A stretch of 64,000 nucleotides of DNA from Tilletiopsis washingtonensis (lineage: Eukaryota; Basidiomycota; Exobasidiomycetes; Entylomatales). A program made the position numbers and the translations under genes. Under the pieces are notes generated by a model, which was not told the origin of the DNA, did no database searches, and saw only the letters and a list, made by a program, of their open reading frames with translations. The DNA lies in contig NW_020312013.1 in assembly GCF_003144115.1 (NCBI RefSeq), positions 124,001 through 188,000 on the forward strand, given 5' to 3'. Positions within the stretch are counted from its first letter, which is position 1; the number at the start of each line of letters is the position of its first letter. Positions 1 to 10,783 of this stretch are shown in pieces.

Positions 1-1599
1 CATGTGAGCCAGGCGCAGAGGTGAAGAAATGAGCTCGCGGTCGCGCAGCCAAGCCGGCGGCTCGTGTGCGCCAGCTACGGAGACACGCCGACTGCCAATG
101 CACCGACTGTCACTCACGAAGGCCGCACCAGTACCCGAGCGCGCCGACGATGGAGGCGCACTGCGGCCGCTGTCAGCCAGGAGCGCCGAAGCAGCGCCGC
201 TCAGGCCTCAACTCACGCAGCCGCCGCCCGCAGCAGCGCCGTATTCAGCCATGGTGCAGGCGAAGAAGCAGAGGAGGCAGCAGAGGAGAGACGCGCAGAG
301 GCGTCGAGACAGGCAGAGGTGGTGCTTAGTGGTGCTCCAGTGTAGAGGTGGCGCGCGAGGGGCCTTGACGCCAAGCGAGGTGATGGTGGTGAGGAAGAGA
401 GCGGCCCCACGTTGCGTTGCCGTCAGGAGGCGGTGCGCACGGACGACGCGAGCCGGCGCGCGCTAAATTTGGCACTTCATGCGGTCCAGCAAAGGGTGCA
501 CCGCCACAGCGCTCGACCATCCGTATGGCTCGCGCACAGCCGGCTCGCAACAGCCACCTCGCAGAGTGCAGAGGCGCATCCATCGACGCTGATCTGTGCC
601 ACTCGGGACCGCAGAGTGGGGTGAAGTAGGGCACCCGATTTCGCAGCCTGGCTCTGGCCTCGTGAGAGACAGAGGCGCTGGCCAGCGCCGCAAGCACGCG
701 CCGCGCCAGCAGCAGGGCATCCAGGCACCGTCTCTCTCGACATCGATGCCGAGTAAGGCAAGGGTGAGCGGCAGCAATGCCATAAGGAAGAGCAGCGAGA
801 ACAGCAGAAGATTTCGAGACCATGCCGGACTCGCGAAGCTGGGCCAAGCTCATGCATCGGGCGCCTCGATGCCTCTCAAGCGTCAGAGGGCAGAATGCAC
901 CGGTGATGGCGTGGAGGCGGAGGCGACGCGCGTCGCGTGCGAGGGGCTGCTGCGCCCAGCTGGGCGGCGCTGCGGCGCTGAGCCACACACAGCTGCCGGT
1001 CGGGTCAGCACGCAGCTTCGAGGCGCGCCATGCGCTCGTCGTCCGCAAGAGAGGGGCAGCGAGGAGGCAGCGAGCGTGGGACTGCTCCGCGGCGGCGCCC
1101 CGCTTGCGGCCGCAAGCGAAAGCCGCGGCACTCACTCGCTGCGCGTCGCGCGTGTGGCGCGATCTCGCCGCGTGTGCGTCATCGGCGTGCGCCGTTTTGC
1201 TGCTGACCTCGCGGCCGCCAAGCGCAGCGGGCAGTGTCAGTCCGCGCCGGAGCGCTGCGCCGGACGTGTCCGCGGCCGCGGAAGTTGCACGCTGACATGA
1301 AAGATGAGGATGCGAGCTGGTCCCTGATGGGCTTCGGCTGCCGCCTGCGAGAGGGTTGTGGCCGAGTGAGGTGGCTGAGGGGGTGAGGCAAGCGGCGCGC
1401 GTGTTGGCGCCTCCACCACGCGGCGGCCGAGCGGCCAGAGAGCGTCAAAAGCGGCGTGCTCCGCGACGCCGCGCTTCCTCCTTGTCTCCTCGATACCCTC
1501 TCGTCGGCGCTCCTCGCTCTCTCGCCGCGCAGCGCACCCCCGCCGCCGCATAGCTCCTCAAATCCACACCTTCGAGCCCGCCGGCTGCTGCTGCCCGCC
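1..1599. other. Upstream region without a recognisable gene
   Basis: No reading frame here gives a recognisable protein, and none shows a coding pattern supported by splice sites. The open frames seen on both strands are low-complexity Arg/Ala/Ser-rich translations typical of GC-rich non-coding DNA. The last 150 bases before position 1600 are C/T-rich, as expected of a fungal core promoter and 5' leader for the gene that follows. The rest may belong to the promoter or end of a gene lying to the left of the window. Confidence 0.55.
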
Positions 1600-2927
1600 A
1601 TGTTCCACGCGGTCCTCGACCCGTACTATCTCGCCATCACGGCGCTCGTGACGATCGGCTGGCAGGCGGCCGGCTTTGCGATTGCCTTTGGCCTGCAGAT
1701 CGACACCATCACCGACTTCTGGAGCGCCACCAACTTCGGCTTCCTCGCGCTCCTCACGCTCAACCTCGGCGCCGCGTACGAGGCGCGCAACATCGTCGCC
1801 ACGATCTTTGTGCTGCTGTGGGCCGTGCGCCTCGGCGGCTGGCAGCTCTTCCGCCTGCTGCAGAGTGAGTGTCTGCGACCTGTGGCCATACAATGGCGGC
1901 ATTGCTCACCATGGCACTCGCAGTGGGATCGGACACGCGCTTCGATGAGATGCGCTCCAAGCCGCTTTCCTTTGCGCAGTTCTGGGCTGCGCAGGCGCTC
2001 TGGGTGTGGACTGTCTCTTGTGAGTGCATTCTCTGACCTACGGCGGACGCAAAGCAGCGCAAAGCAGCGCACGCACTTCAAGCGCTGCAGCATATACCGC
2101 CTCGTCCACTGCTGACACGCTCCTCAGTGCCCCTGACGATCCTCAACTCGCCGGCCGTGTCGCGCGTGGAGGGCAACTGGGGCGGCGCACACGTCTCCTT
2201 TGGCACGGCGCGCGACATTGTCGGCGTCATCCTCTGGGCCATCGGCTTCGGCGTCGAGGCGCTGGCCGATATCCAGAAGTACACGTTCAAGCAGAGCAAG
2301 CCGCCGCAGGGCGCCATCACCGACAAGGGCCTCTGGGGTCTCTGCCGCCGGCCCAACTACTTTGGCGAGATTGTGCACTGGCTCGGCATCTACCTGCTCT
2401 GCATCTCGCCCGCCTCGTCGCCCGACATTTCGCGCCGCGGCCACGATGCGCTGCTCGGCAGTGTCGTCTCGCCGCTGTTCACCTTCTGCCTGCTCATGTT
2501 CCTGTCTGGCGTGCCGCTGGTGAGTCGCTCGTCACCGCATCTGCACGCGTCACGCTAAGACCCGCAACAGGCCGAGAAGCCGACGCAGCAGAAGTACTAC
2601 CTCATGGCGCACGCGCCGCGCGACGGCGACGGCAGCCTGGAGCCGTTCGGCAAGCGGCAGCGCGAGGAGGACCCGTGGCGGCGCATGCAGGCGTTCCGCA
2701 ACCGCACCAGCCTGCTCATCCCGCTGCCGCCGGCGCTCTACAAGCCGCTGCCGACGTGGCTCAAGCGCACCGTGCTGCTTGATGTACGTGTGACCCGCTG
2801 CGACGCACCGTCCATTCTCGCTCTGACACCATGCTCCCTACAGTTCCCGTTCTACAACTTCGACGAGCACAAGGACGGCCCCAAGGCGCTCGAGGAGGAG
2901 CAGAAGAAGCAGGCGCAGGACGACTGA
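1600..2927 (+). CDS. DUF1295 / steroid 5-alpha-reductase-like membrane protein
   Basis: Predicted 349-residue multi-pass membrane protein. Exons: 1600-1864, 1924-2019, 2128-2519, 2571-2783, 2844-2927; all phases join and all donors are GT (mostly GTGAGT). The start follows a pyrimidine-rich leader and begins MFHAVLDPYY. Several hydrophobic helices are visible (for example FGFLALLTLNLG and IVGVILWAIGFGVEAL). The block RRPNYFGEIVHWLGIYL, near residue 194, matches the C-terminal signature of the DUF1295 family, which is related to steroid 5-alpha-reductases and isoprenylcysteine methyltransferases. Family members are thought to be oxidoreductases acting on lipids in membranes, but the substrate is unknown and cannot be read here. 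The C-terminus is soluble and charged (EEEQKKQAQDD). It ends 146 bp from the stop of the convergent MGST-like gene. Confidence 0.88.
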
Positions 2928-3073
2928 GCGAGTCGATCCCTCAACGTATAAGCGGCCGCGCATCGCAGTGCTCGTCGATATAGACTCCCGCATCCTCAAT
3001 CCCATACCCTTGCCCCCATTCACCAGCGTGTGTCTCACAGATGACATTGCGTGCCTGCGTCGCAGCGCACCGC

Positions 3074-3886
3074 TTAGAAGAGGCCAAGGCCGTGCGTGTT
3101 GGCGAGCTGGTACACGGCGGTCGTGGCCGTGCCGAGCAGGCCGAGCATGGGGATGAGGCTGAGGATCGAGCCGGGCATGCGCTTGCGCGGGTCGCCCTGG
3201 ATGTAGCCTGGCGCGTGGGTGAGGGTGAGCGGCACAGCAGATGCGGCACATTCCGGGAGCGCAACGCACCGACGGTGTACACGGCACGGCCCACGACGAA
3301 CAGGCCGCCGAGCCAGGCGGCGACGCGCGCATGGCGCGTGCTGGCGACGGCGAGCACGGTGAGGAAGCCGGGGAGCGACTCGAGCGTGTTCTGGTGCGCG
3401 CGCTGCGACGACGAGGCGGAGTGAGCACGACGAGTGCGTGTGAGAGGGCCATGCGCCTGCGCACCTGCGTGCAGTTGAAGATATACTTGACACGCTTCTC
3501 GGGCGCCGAGACGGCCTCGGCCTCGGCGGCCAGCTCCGCCTGCTCGGCGTAGATCTGTGCGGCGGCAGCGAGCGAGTCAGCAAGGCGGGGCAGCACCAGT
3601 GTGCGCCGCGCGCCGGCGAGACGCACCTGCGGGTACTTGATGCCGCTGGCACGGCGCGCGCTGCCGACGAGGAAGTTCTGCCAGCTGTTGCGGCGGTGTG
3701 AGCGAGTGTGCGCGGTGATGGCGAGCCGCGCGAGCGGATAGGACGTGCTGTGCGCGCGCCAGCAGGGCTCGTGCACGGCCCGCCTCCACAGCGAGCCACT
3801 CACATGTTGAGGAAGACGGTCGACACGGCGACGCCCAGCACGGCCGGGTAGGCGGGCGGCAGCGAGAAGACAATGGCAGAGACCAT
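3074..3886 (-). CDS. Microsomal glutathione S-transferase 3-like (MAPEG) protein
   Basis: Predicted 165-residue integral membrane protein of the MAPEG family, which conjugates glutathione to, or reduces, lipid hydroperoxides and electrophiles in ER or outer mitochondrial membranes. Exons on the minus strand: 3886-3804, 3684-3627, 3554-3465, 3402-3270, 3207-3074; phases are consistent throughout. Family marks are an N-terminal helix (YPAVLGVAVSTVFLN), the segment GIKYPQIYAEQ, and the signature FNCTQRAHQNTLESLPGF, which corresponds to the FNC.QR.HQ..LE motif of MGST3. Two more hydrophobic helices follow, and the C-terminus is GLGLF. Length is usual for the family (about 150-165). A TTTAAA element lies about 82 bases upstream of the start. 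Confidence 0.93.
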
Positions 3887-4643
3887 GGCGGGCGAGAGAA
3901 TAAGTGAGGCGAAGAGAGGAGTGGGGTGTGGAGGTGGGAAGGAGAGATGACAGGCGAGCGGCGCGCCTTTAAAGTTTGAGCGAGGCGCATGCGCAGCTGA
4001 CGCGTCGCTGCGAGAGCAACACGCCGCCGGCTGCGCAGCCCCGACGAGGACTCCGAACCCTCCAGGTCCGCGCTCACTCTGCACGCTACGGCCGAGCCGG
4101 TCCTGCTTACAGCCCCCTCACCTTGTCGAACATGCTCCTACCAGCCATCAAAGCGCAGCCTGAGCTGGCAGACGGGCAGCGGAGCACGCTCGCAGGATCG
4201 ACGGAGAGCAGCAGCGGCGCAGGACAGGAAGAAGCTCGACGTGCCGCCGGCCGTCGCGCCGCCGCCGGCCTCAAGCCGCCGGCTGCCGTAGCTCCGGCGC
4301 AGCTAGCTGCAACCCTTTGGCACTGCCTCACTGCACCTCTCATCCGCGGGGAACACACAGATACTGGCTGCAGAGTGGCAGGAGCGGAGCCTGTGCGCCT
4401 GGAAGAACGAGGCGCGCACGCCGTCATGTGGCCCGTGCACGCAACGCTCCGAAGTGCAGCTCGAGTCGGGCAGCGAGAAGACGAAGCCGGCCGGCGCCGT
4501 CAGCGTGCTCTCATCCGCGCCTCACAGAGCGCCGCCTCGCGCCCAGTCTGTCCCGATGCAATAAAGAATGACATTCGTCCATGGCAGGACGTGGACCTCG
4601 GCGCGTCACACCGGATGGAGGCTGTGGCAGCGCGCGTACCTGC
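3887..4643. other. Intergenic region between MGST-like and PDI-like genes
   Basis: About 0.76 kb holding the promoter of the MGST-like gene and the 3' flank of the PDI-like gene, both on the minus strand. A TATA-like TTTAAA is the only element I can name. No coding signal was found. Confidence 0.6.
3968..3973 (-). promoter_or_regulatory. TATA-like element of the MGST-like gene
   Basis: TTTAAA, read on the minus strand within CAAACTTTAAAGGCG, is an AT island in very GC-rich DNA. It lies 82-87 bases upstream of the start codon at 3886, a plausible TATA position for a basidiomycete gene with a short leader. This is inferred from position and sequence only. Confidence 0.45.
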
Positions 4644-7616
4644 TCAGTCGAACTTGCCGTCGAGTCGCGGGCCGGCAAGGCCGGCGCCCGTGGCGCGGCG
4701 CATGTAGGCCGCCAGACCCGCGGCCAGCGCAGCGAGGAAGACGAAGCTGAGGAAGGGGTGGCGCAGCGTGGCCTCCTGCATGGCGGGCACACGGCGTCAG
4801 CGGGGCAGGCAGTGCGGCGCAGCGGCAGCACTCACGAAGAGGTTCTCAATCGCGCCGCCAGCATTCCGAACGCCGCGGTCGATGTACGTGCGGCTGCTGC
4901 GGCTCTTGCCGCCACGGCCCTTTGCAAGGTCGTCGAGGGCGCGCAGCACGTCGGGCGGGCTGAGCCAGGAGCGCGCGCGTTTCGTCGCCTCGGCCAGATT
5001 GGCGTCGTCGGCCAGCACGGCGTGGTCGAGGCGCACGGGCTTCGAGGGCAGGTCCCAGTACTCGAGCGTGGCGCCGTCGGCGAGGATGAGACGCGGTAGC
5101 CGCTCGGGCTTGATGTTGTAGTCTGCACTCGCGCGTCAGCCTGGTGCGGCCGCGCTCCTTGTCCAGCGTACTCACACTTGCGCAGCGCACTCGCCCATCG
5201 GTCAGCGTCGATCCACGCAAAGATGACTCGCGGCGCCTCCTTGCGCGGCGACGCACTGACGCCGCCGGGCACGTCGCGCGCCAGGTTGGCCAGCTCGCGC
5301 AGCGTCGCCAGCTCGGCATCGCGCACGGCGGCGCCGCTGCCCGTGCTGAGCGTGGTGCCTTCGTGGTTGATGTCGGAGAGCGCAGCCAGCACGACCCGTG
5401 CGCCGTGCTTGTCTGCCAGCGACAGAGAGGAGACCAGTCAGCGCCTCCGCATGTGCATCACGCGCGAGCCGTACTCACTCTCCATGACCTCGCTGAATGT
5501 CGTGCCCGTCACCTCCGTCACGCTCGCAAAGCGCTGCTCAGTGAGCCAAGCGCCCACCTCGTCGGAGGACTGCTCCAGCGACAGGCCGGCAGCCAGCCGC
5601 GAGGGATAGAAGGCATCGGCGGGGCGCACCAGATTGCCGTCCTTGAACACGAGGAGGCCGCTGAGCGCCTCGGCGGCGCCGGCGCCGGGCGTGCTGCTGC
5701 CCTGCGTGAGACGCGCTTTGTAGCGGTCCAGCAGCAGCTGCGAGCTGGAGCGGTACAGGTGCGCAGGCGTGGTGAGCAGCACGCGCGAGGCATGCGCGAC
5801 AGCCTCCTGCAGAGCAGGACATGGAATCAGCTCGGTGGAGGATGCGCAAGCTCTGCGTGCACTCACCATCTCGCGCTGCGGCGTGCCGGCCGTGTGCAGA
5901 TACAGGAACAGCACGTCCTGCTCGCGCGCACGATCGCCGAGCTCCCGGTCGTCAATCTCCGGAAGCCCATGTCCAGCACCCGCCTTGAGCGCCCAGCGCT
6001 GCATGGCATCGTGGTTGCGGCCGCCGTGGTACTCGGTCGCCTCGCCCTCGTTGTACATGCGCAGCGTCGGGAAGCTCTGAATGCGGTACGTCCGGCACGT
6101 CGCCGAGTATTTCTCGCAGTCGACCTCGATGACGTTGACGCGCGAGCGCAGCGAGCCGGCCAGCTGCTTGAAGGCGGGAGCCATCGCGCGGCAGTGCGGG
6201 CACCAAGGCGCAAAGACTGAGAGAGCTATCGTCAGCACGCAGGCCACGGCAGGCGACTCGGCGCGGCCAGATGGCCACGAGCATCTCCATCCGCGTGAGG
6301 CGAGTCCTCGGACCTCATCGCACGACACGCACGCCCTTCACGCCGCACTCACACTTGACAAAGCTAGCGCCGCGTCCTCCCTCCTTGGACAGCCACTGCT
6401 GCAGCGCCGCATCGTTCTCCAGCGGCGCCTTGCCGAAGCTAAGCAGCTCGCCGTTGGGGTTCGGCCCAGCAGGTCCGTGTGCCGGCGCCGGAGCCGGCGG
6501 CGGCGGCGGTGGCGGCGGTGGTGCGGCGGCCGCTGGTGGGGCCGGAGGAGCAGCTGCGGCCGGCGGTGCGGCAGCGGCAGGCGGAGCCGCGTCTGGCTGC
6601 TTGGCCTGGTCTGCCGGCGCTGCGGCAGGCGCAGGTGCGGCAGCGGCTGGCGCAGCAGGCGCAGGAGCAGCAGGAGCGGCCGGAGCAGGAGCGGCAGGCG
6701 CCGCTGGTGCCGCAGGGTTTGCTGCGGCAGGCTGGGCCGGCGCGGCAGGAGGCTGCTCCTGCACCGCTTTGGGGTCGACGGCCGCGCGAGCAGTGCGGTA
6801 CGCCAGCGCTTCGGCCTCGACGAAGAGCGAGAGGTCGCCGTACTCGCGGTCGCCTGGGTACTCGCCCGGCTGCTGCGTGCCATCGCGGTAGCTGGAGGCA
6901 CGCAATGCGTCAGCGCAGGCACGATGACGCTGATGCCTGAGCGACTGCGTGCACAAGACAGAGCAGCTCCCATCTCATCGGCGCTGCTGAGAGCATGCGC
7001 TGCGCTTGCGCGGCGCCGCATCGACGCTGCCACCCGCTACCACAGCCCCGCCACCTCGTCGGGCACTCCCGCTACTCACACCTTGAGCCACGGCAGCTGC
7101 GTCACGCCCTCGCGCGCACACAGCGACGCATGCGCCATGCAGTCGACGCTGCCCAACCGCAGCGGTGCCGCCGGAAAGCGCGAGGCCAGGTGCTCCGTGC
7201 CCGCCACGAGCTTCTCCCACACGGGCGCCAGCTCGCGGCAGCGCGGCGAGGCGGGCGAGAGGAACTGTATGAACCTGCACAAGGGTGTGTCAGCGAGGAG
7301 GCGCAGTGGAGCGCGAGAAGAAGGGCCGAGGGGGGTGCGAGACGCCCAGCCACGGCAGCACTGCGGAACAGCGTCGCCCGCTGCGAGGTGTCACAGCCAT
7401 CACTGTGCATTCAAGCAGTACGGCGTGCCGCTCCTGCAGCACATGCCCAAGCACCGTCGCTTCGCCGCCAACTCACCACGCGCCCGACTTGAGCTGCGCC
7501 TCCCACGTCTCGGGCGTCAGCTGCACGCCCGCGGCGCCCTCGACGGCCGGCGTCGGTGCGGCATGCACGGCCGCGGTGGCGAGCAGGAGCAGCGAGACGA
7601 GCGAGGGCACGCGCAT
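4644..7616 (-). CDS. Membrane-anchored thioredoxin/PDI-like protein (Eps1/Mpd1 type)
   Basis: Predicted 735-residue secretory-pathway protein. Exons on the minus strand: 7616-7477, 7274-7080, 6891-6353, 6216-5867, 5806-5479, 5412-5176, 5122-4836, 4775-4644; phases agree. It starts with a signal peptide (RVPSLVSLLLLATAAVHA). A first thioredoxin fold (about residues 25-150) has a degenerate active site, SPRC, with a single cysteine. Then come an Ala/Pro-rich linker of about 100 residues (about 150-250) and a second thioredoxin fold with a full CPHC motif (FAPWCPHCRAM, near residue 297). Further thioredoxin-like sequence follows, with a single membrane helix near the C-terminus (FLSFVFLAALAAGLAAY) and a short cytosolic tail (GPRLDGKFD). 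The architecture resembles yeast Eps1, an ER membrane PDI used in quality control. No KKxx or HDEL retention signal is seen. The role as a disulphide oxidase or isomerase is inferred. Confidence 0.88.
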
Positions 7617-8179
7617 CGCTGCGGCGGAGGCGCGCGGTGCGAGCGGTGAGAGAGATGGGACGGCGCGAGGCCGGGCGGCGGAGAAGGCACAGCGAGGTGG
7701 CTGGGCGCAGAAGTATGGAGGACAAGAGCGGCGCACTGCGCAGCAGAGGCAGCTGCGGCGACAGTGGGAAAGCAGGCCTGGAGGGCAGAGCGAGGCAGAG
7801 AGACAGGTCAAGGAGGCCGGGATGGACGCAGAGACGAGGCACGAGTGCGAGGCGCGCTCAGGTGATGCTCTCGCCGGGCGCCGCTGGCACGCGCCCCTCG
7901 CGTCGGCCTTGGGGAGCGCTGGCTTCCCGCGCGCTTCCCGCGCCGACGCGCCACAGCAAGATCCCGCTACCGCCGCGGCACAGGCGTACCGCTGCAGCGC
8001 CAGCGCCAGCAAGAGCGCCAGAGCACGATACGCGCCTGCCGCCAGCCTGGAGGCGTGTCTCAACCATGCCGGCGCACCGGGCGGTCAGTTCTCGGCCAGC
8101 CGCACGCAGCACACTCGACGATGACACGGCACTGCATTGCATGCTGCAGAGCACCACCCGCGACCTTGCCGGCCGTGCC
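7617..8179. other. Intergenic region between PDI-like gene and PRP28
   Basis: About 0.56 kb between the start of the PDI-like gene and the end of PRP28, both on the minus strand. The reading frame of the PDI-like gene stays open upstream of its ATG, but the translation is Arg/Ala/Ser-rich and unlike any family, so I keep the ATG at 7616. No other signal is recognised. Confidence 0.55.
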
Positions 8180-10783
8180 TCAGTCGGCCTCGTCGCGCTT
8201 GCGCTTGATATCGGCGCGCGAGACACGCTTCTGCGCCGAGGGATGCCGCTCCAGCTCGCGCGGCACCGACGAGATGGGACTGCGCGCCAGCTCGTTCTTG
8301 AGGTCGTAGCTGGCGGGGAGTAGGGGTCAGCAGCGGCGTAGTAGAACAGCGTGAACATGCGGGACGCACAAGAACTCCTCGTCGTGGTTCTCCAGGAAGG
8401 TGATGGCCAGGCCACGCTTGCCCGCTCGGCCCGTACGGCCTGTGCAAGAGATGTGAGCGTTTTGCAGGCGACAGACACAGAGCACAGGCACGCACCGATG
8501 CGGTGGATGTACGCCTCGAACATCGTCGGGAACGAAAAGTTGACGACGAGCGAGACGTCCGGCACGTCGATGCCACGGCCGGCCAGGTCGGTCGCTACGA
8601 GAATGGGGCAGTCGCCGCTGCGCAGGCTCGCCAGTGCTTCCTCACGCTGCGTCTGCGTCTTGCCCGAGTGCAGCACCGCCGTGCTGTAGCCCGCACGCTG
8701 GATGTCGCGCGCCAGCGAGTCGACGCTCTGCTTCGTCGTGCTGAAGATGATGATCGGCGGCTCGAAGCCCGAGTGCAGGATCTGCATCAGGCGCGTCTTC
8801 TTCTTCTCCTCGCCCGCGATGAACTCGACGCGCTGCTCCACCGTGCCGACGGCCGCGTTGGCGTCGCCGATCGTGATCGTCGCTGGCCGCCGCAGATAGG
8901 TGCGCGCCAGACGCTCGACGCTCGCAGGCATCGTGGCGGAGTACAGCACTGTGCAGGCGGGTCAGCGAAAGCGCCAGCTGAAGGAGGTGGATGGACTCAC
9001 TGGTCACGCGGTAGCGTCCCGCAATGTCGCCCGCGGATACCAACGCCGTCGGGTCCTCGGCCTCATCGGTGTCGGGCTTGAGGTTCGACGCAGGCATCGA
9101 GTCGAGAATGTAGTCGAGCTGGTCGGCAAAGCCGAGACCTACACTCTTGTCTGCCTCGTCGAGCACGAGGTAGAGGCACTGGCTGAGCACCAGCACGTGG
9201 CGCTCCACGCAGTCCTTGAGACGTCCCGGCGTGGCCACGACGATCTCGGCGCCGTCGCGCAGGTTGAAGCTCTGCTCGTTCATGTCGCGGCCACCGACAA
9301 TCGAGACGACGGTGTAGCCGAGCGACTCGGTGAACTTGCGCGTCTCGACCTCGATCTGCTGCGCCAGCTCGCGCGTCGGGGCGATGATGAGCGCGTAGGG
9401 ACCAAGATGCCGGTTCGCCTCGGACATGCGCGGCAGCTTGGAGATGTAGGCCAGCATCGGGATGACGAACGACGCCGTCTTGCCGGAACCTGCGAGGGCG
9501 TCAGAGATGCGCCAGCACACGCACCTGGCGTGCGTACTCACCCGTCTCGGCGATGCCAATCAGATCGCGATTCTGCAGGCCAATCGGGATGGCCTGCCGC
9601 TGAATAGGCGACGGCTCGGCATAGCCAATGTCCTCGATGCTCGCCAGAATCTCACGCGGGATCGTCGACTCCTTCCAGCTGCGCAGCGGCCGCGGAATGT
9701 GTCCGCCGCGCGCTGCAATGGCAAAGTCCTCGCGGAAGATGCGCCAGTCGCGCTCCTTCATCTCCTCGAGACTCTTCTCCGTCCAGTGCTTCTCCGCAAA
9801 GGCCGACTTGCCGCCGCTGCGCTTCAGCGGGTCGATGCTGCGACCAGAGTGAGCAAGTACTGCACGCTCCCTGTGTGACCTTACTCACCCGTTCGCAGTG
9901 ATGGCGCCCCTCTGCGCCGGATCCATGCCCGCCCGTCCGCCCGCGCCAAACACGCCCGCCTCGATGCTGCTGCCAAACAGCTCCGGATTGACGCGGTCGC
10001 TCGTGTCCTCGGCCATGTCGTGCGTGAACATGTAGCGCTTGTCGCTGAGCATGCGCCGCGTCTTCTTCTTGTGCACCTCGGCAATGCCCAGGTAGCGGTT
10101 GCGGATCAGCGCCTGCTCTGCCTCCGTCACCGGCGCGGCACCGGCTGGCGTGGAGGCGCTGCTCGTCGCTGCACTGCTGCTGCTGGCCACAGGTGCTGCA
10201 CCGTTGCGAGGTCCAGCGGGTGCATCGGCTGGTGCCTGCTGCCGGTCACGCGCACCCTGCAGACGGTCGCGGCGGGGATCGTATTGCTGGTACTGCACCC
10301 CGCTGCTCGGCCCTGCAGGCGGTGCTCTGCCAGGAGCGTGCGGTGCGGCGTTGCGCCCTGCCGGAGCGCGCGGTGGTGGCATCGAGCGGTCGCCATCTGG
10401 CGGAAGCAACGTCAGCGTGCCCACCCACAGCACACGCCAAGGCGCGTCTCACTGTAGTCAAGGCCTCCTCTGCCGCGATCGTCGCCGCCGCCATTCCGCC
10501 GTGCTTCGGCCTGGGCACGCCGCTCAAACTCCTCGCGCTCCTTGCGCTCCTTCTCCTCGCGTGCCTGGCGCTCGCGCACCTCGGCGTCGCGCTTCTCGAG
10601 GGCCTGCTTCTGGCGCTCTGCCTTGGAGAGGAAGCGCGGCTGCGGAGCATCGTGTCAGCTGGCTCCTGGGCGCAGCCAAGCGCGTGATGCACTCACACGC
10701 AAGGCCTGGCTGTCCTGCTGCGCGGCCAGGAGCGCCTCGACGGAGAGCGGCTGCTTGCCGGCGGGTGCTGCTGGCGGCGGCAT
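8180..10783 (-). CDS. PRP28: Pre-mRNA splicing DEAD-box RNA helicase Prp28
   Basis: Predicted 739-residue nuclear ATP-dependent RNA helicase that swaps U1 for U6 snRNA at the 5' splice site during tri-snRNP activation. Exons on the minus strand: 10783-10697, 10639-10453, 10396-9889, 9837-9542, 9489-9001, 8948-8496, 8439-8370, 8309-8180; phases agree. The N-terminus (to about residue 260) is a charged, coiled-coil-like and low-complexity arm. The block [18 protein letters not shown] and the Q motif ([10 protein letters not shown]) follow. Helicase motifs are [44 protein letters not shown] and HRIGRTGRAG. The insert [17 protein letters not shown] after the DEAD box is characteristic of Prp28. 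The start is the only ATG that gives a sensible N-terminus ([10 protein letters not shown]). The gene is divergent from the flavoenzyme gene across 1.6 kb. Confidence 0.96.

Noticed and set aside
6480-6780. GC-rich repeat-like tract that could be a tandem repeat element
   Set aside because: It is coding: the Ala/Pro-rich linker of the PDI-like protein, in frame with both flanking domains.
7617-8063. Upstream in-frame extension of the PDI-like gene with a signal-like hydrophobic start
   Set aside because: The segment between is Arg/Ser/Cys-rich and unlike thioredoxins, and the ATG at 7616 already begins a proper signal peptide. The extension also runs toward the 3' end of PRP28.
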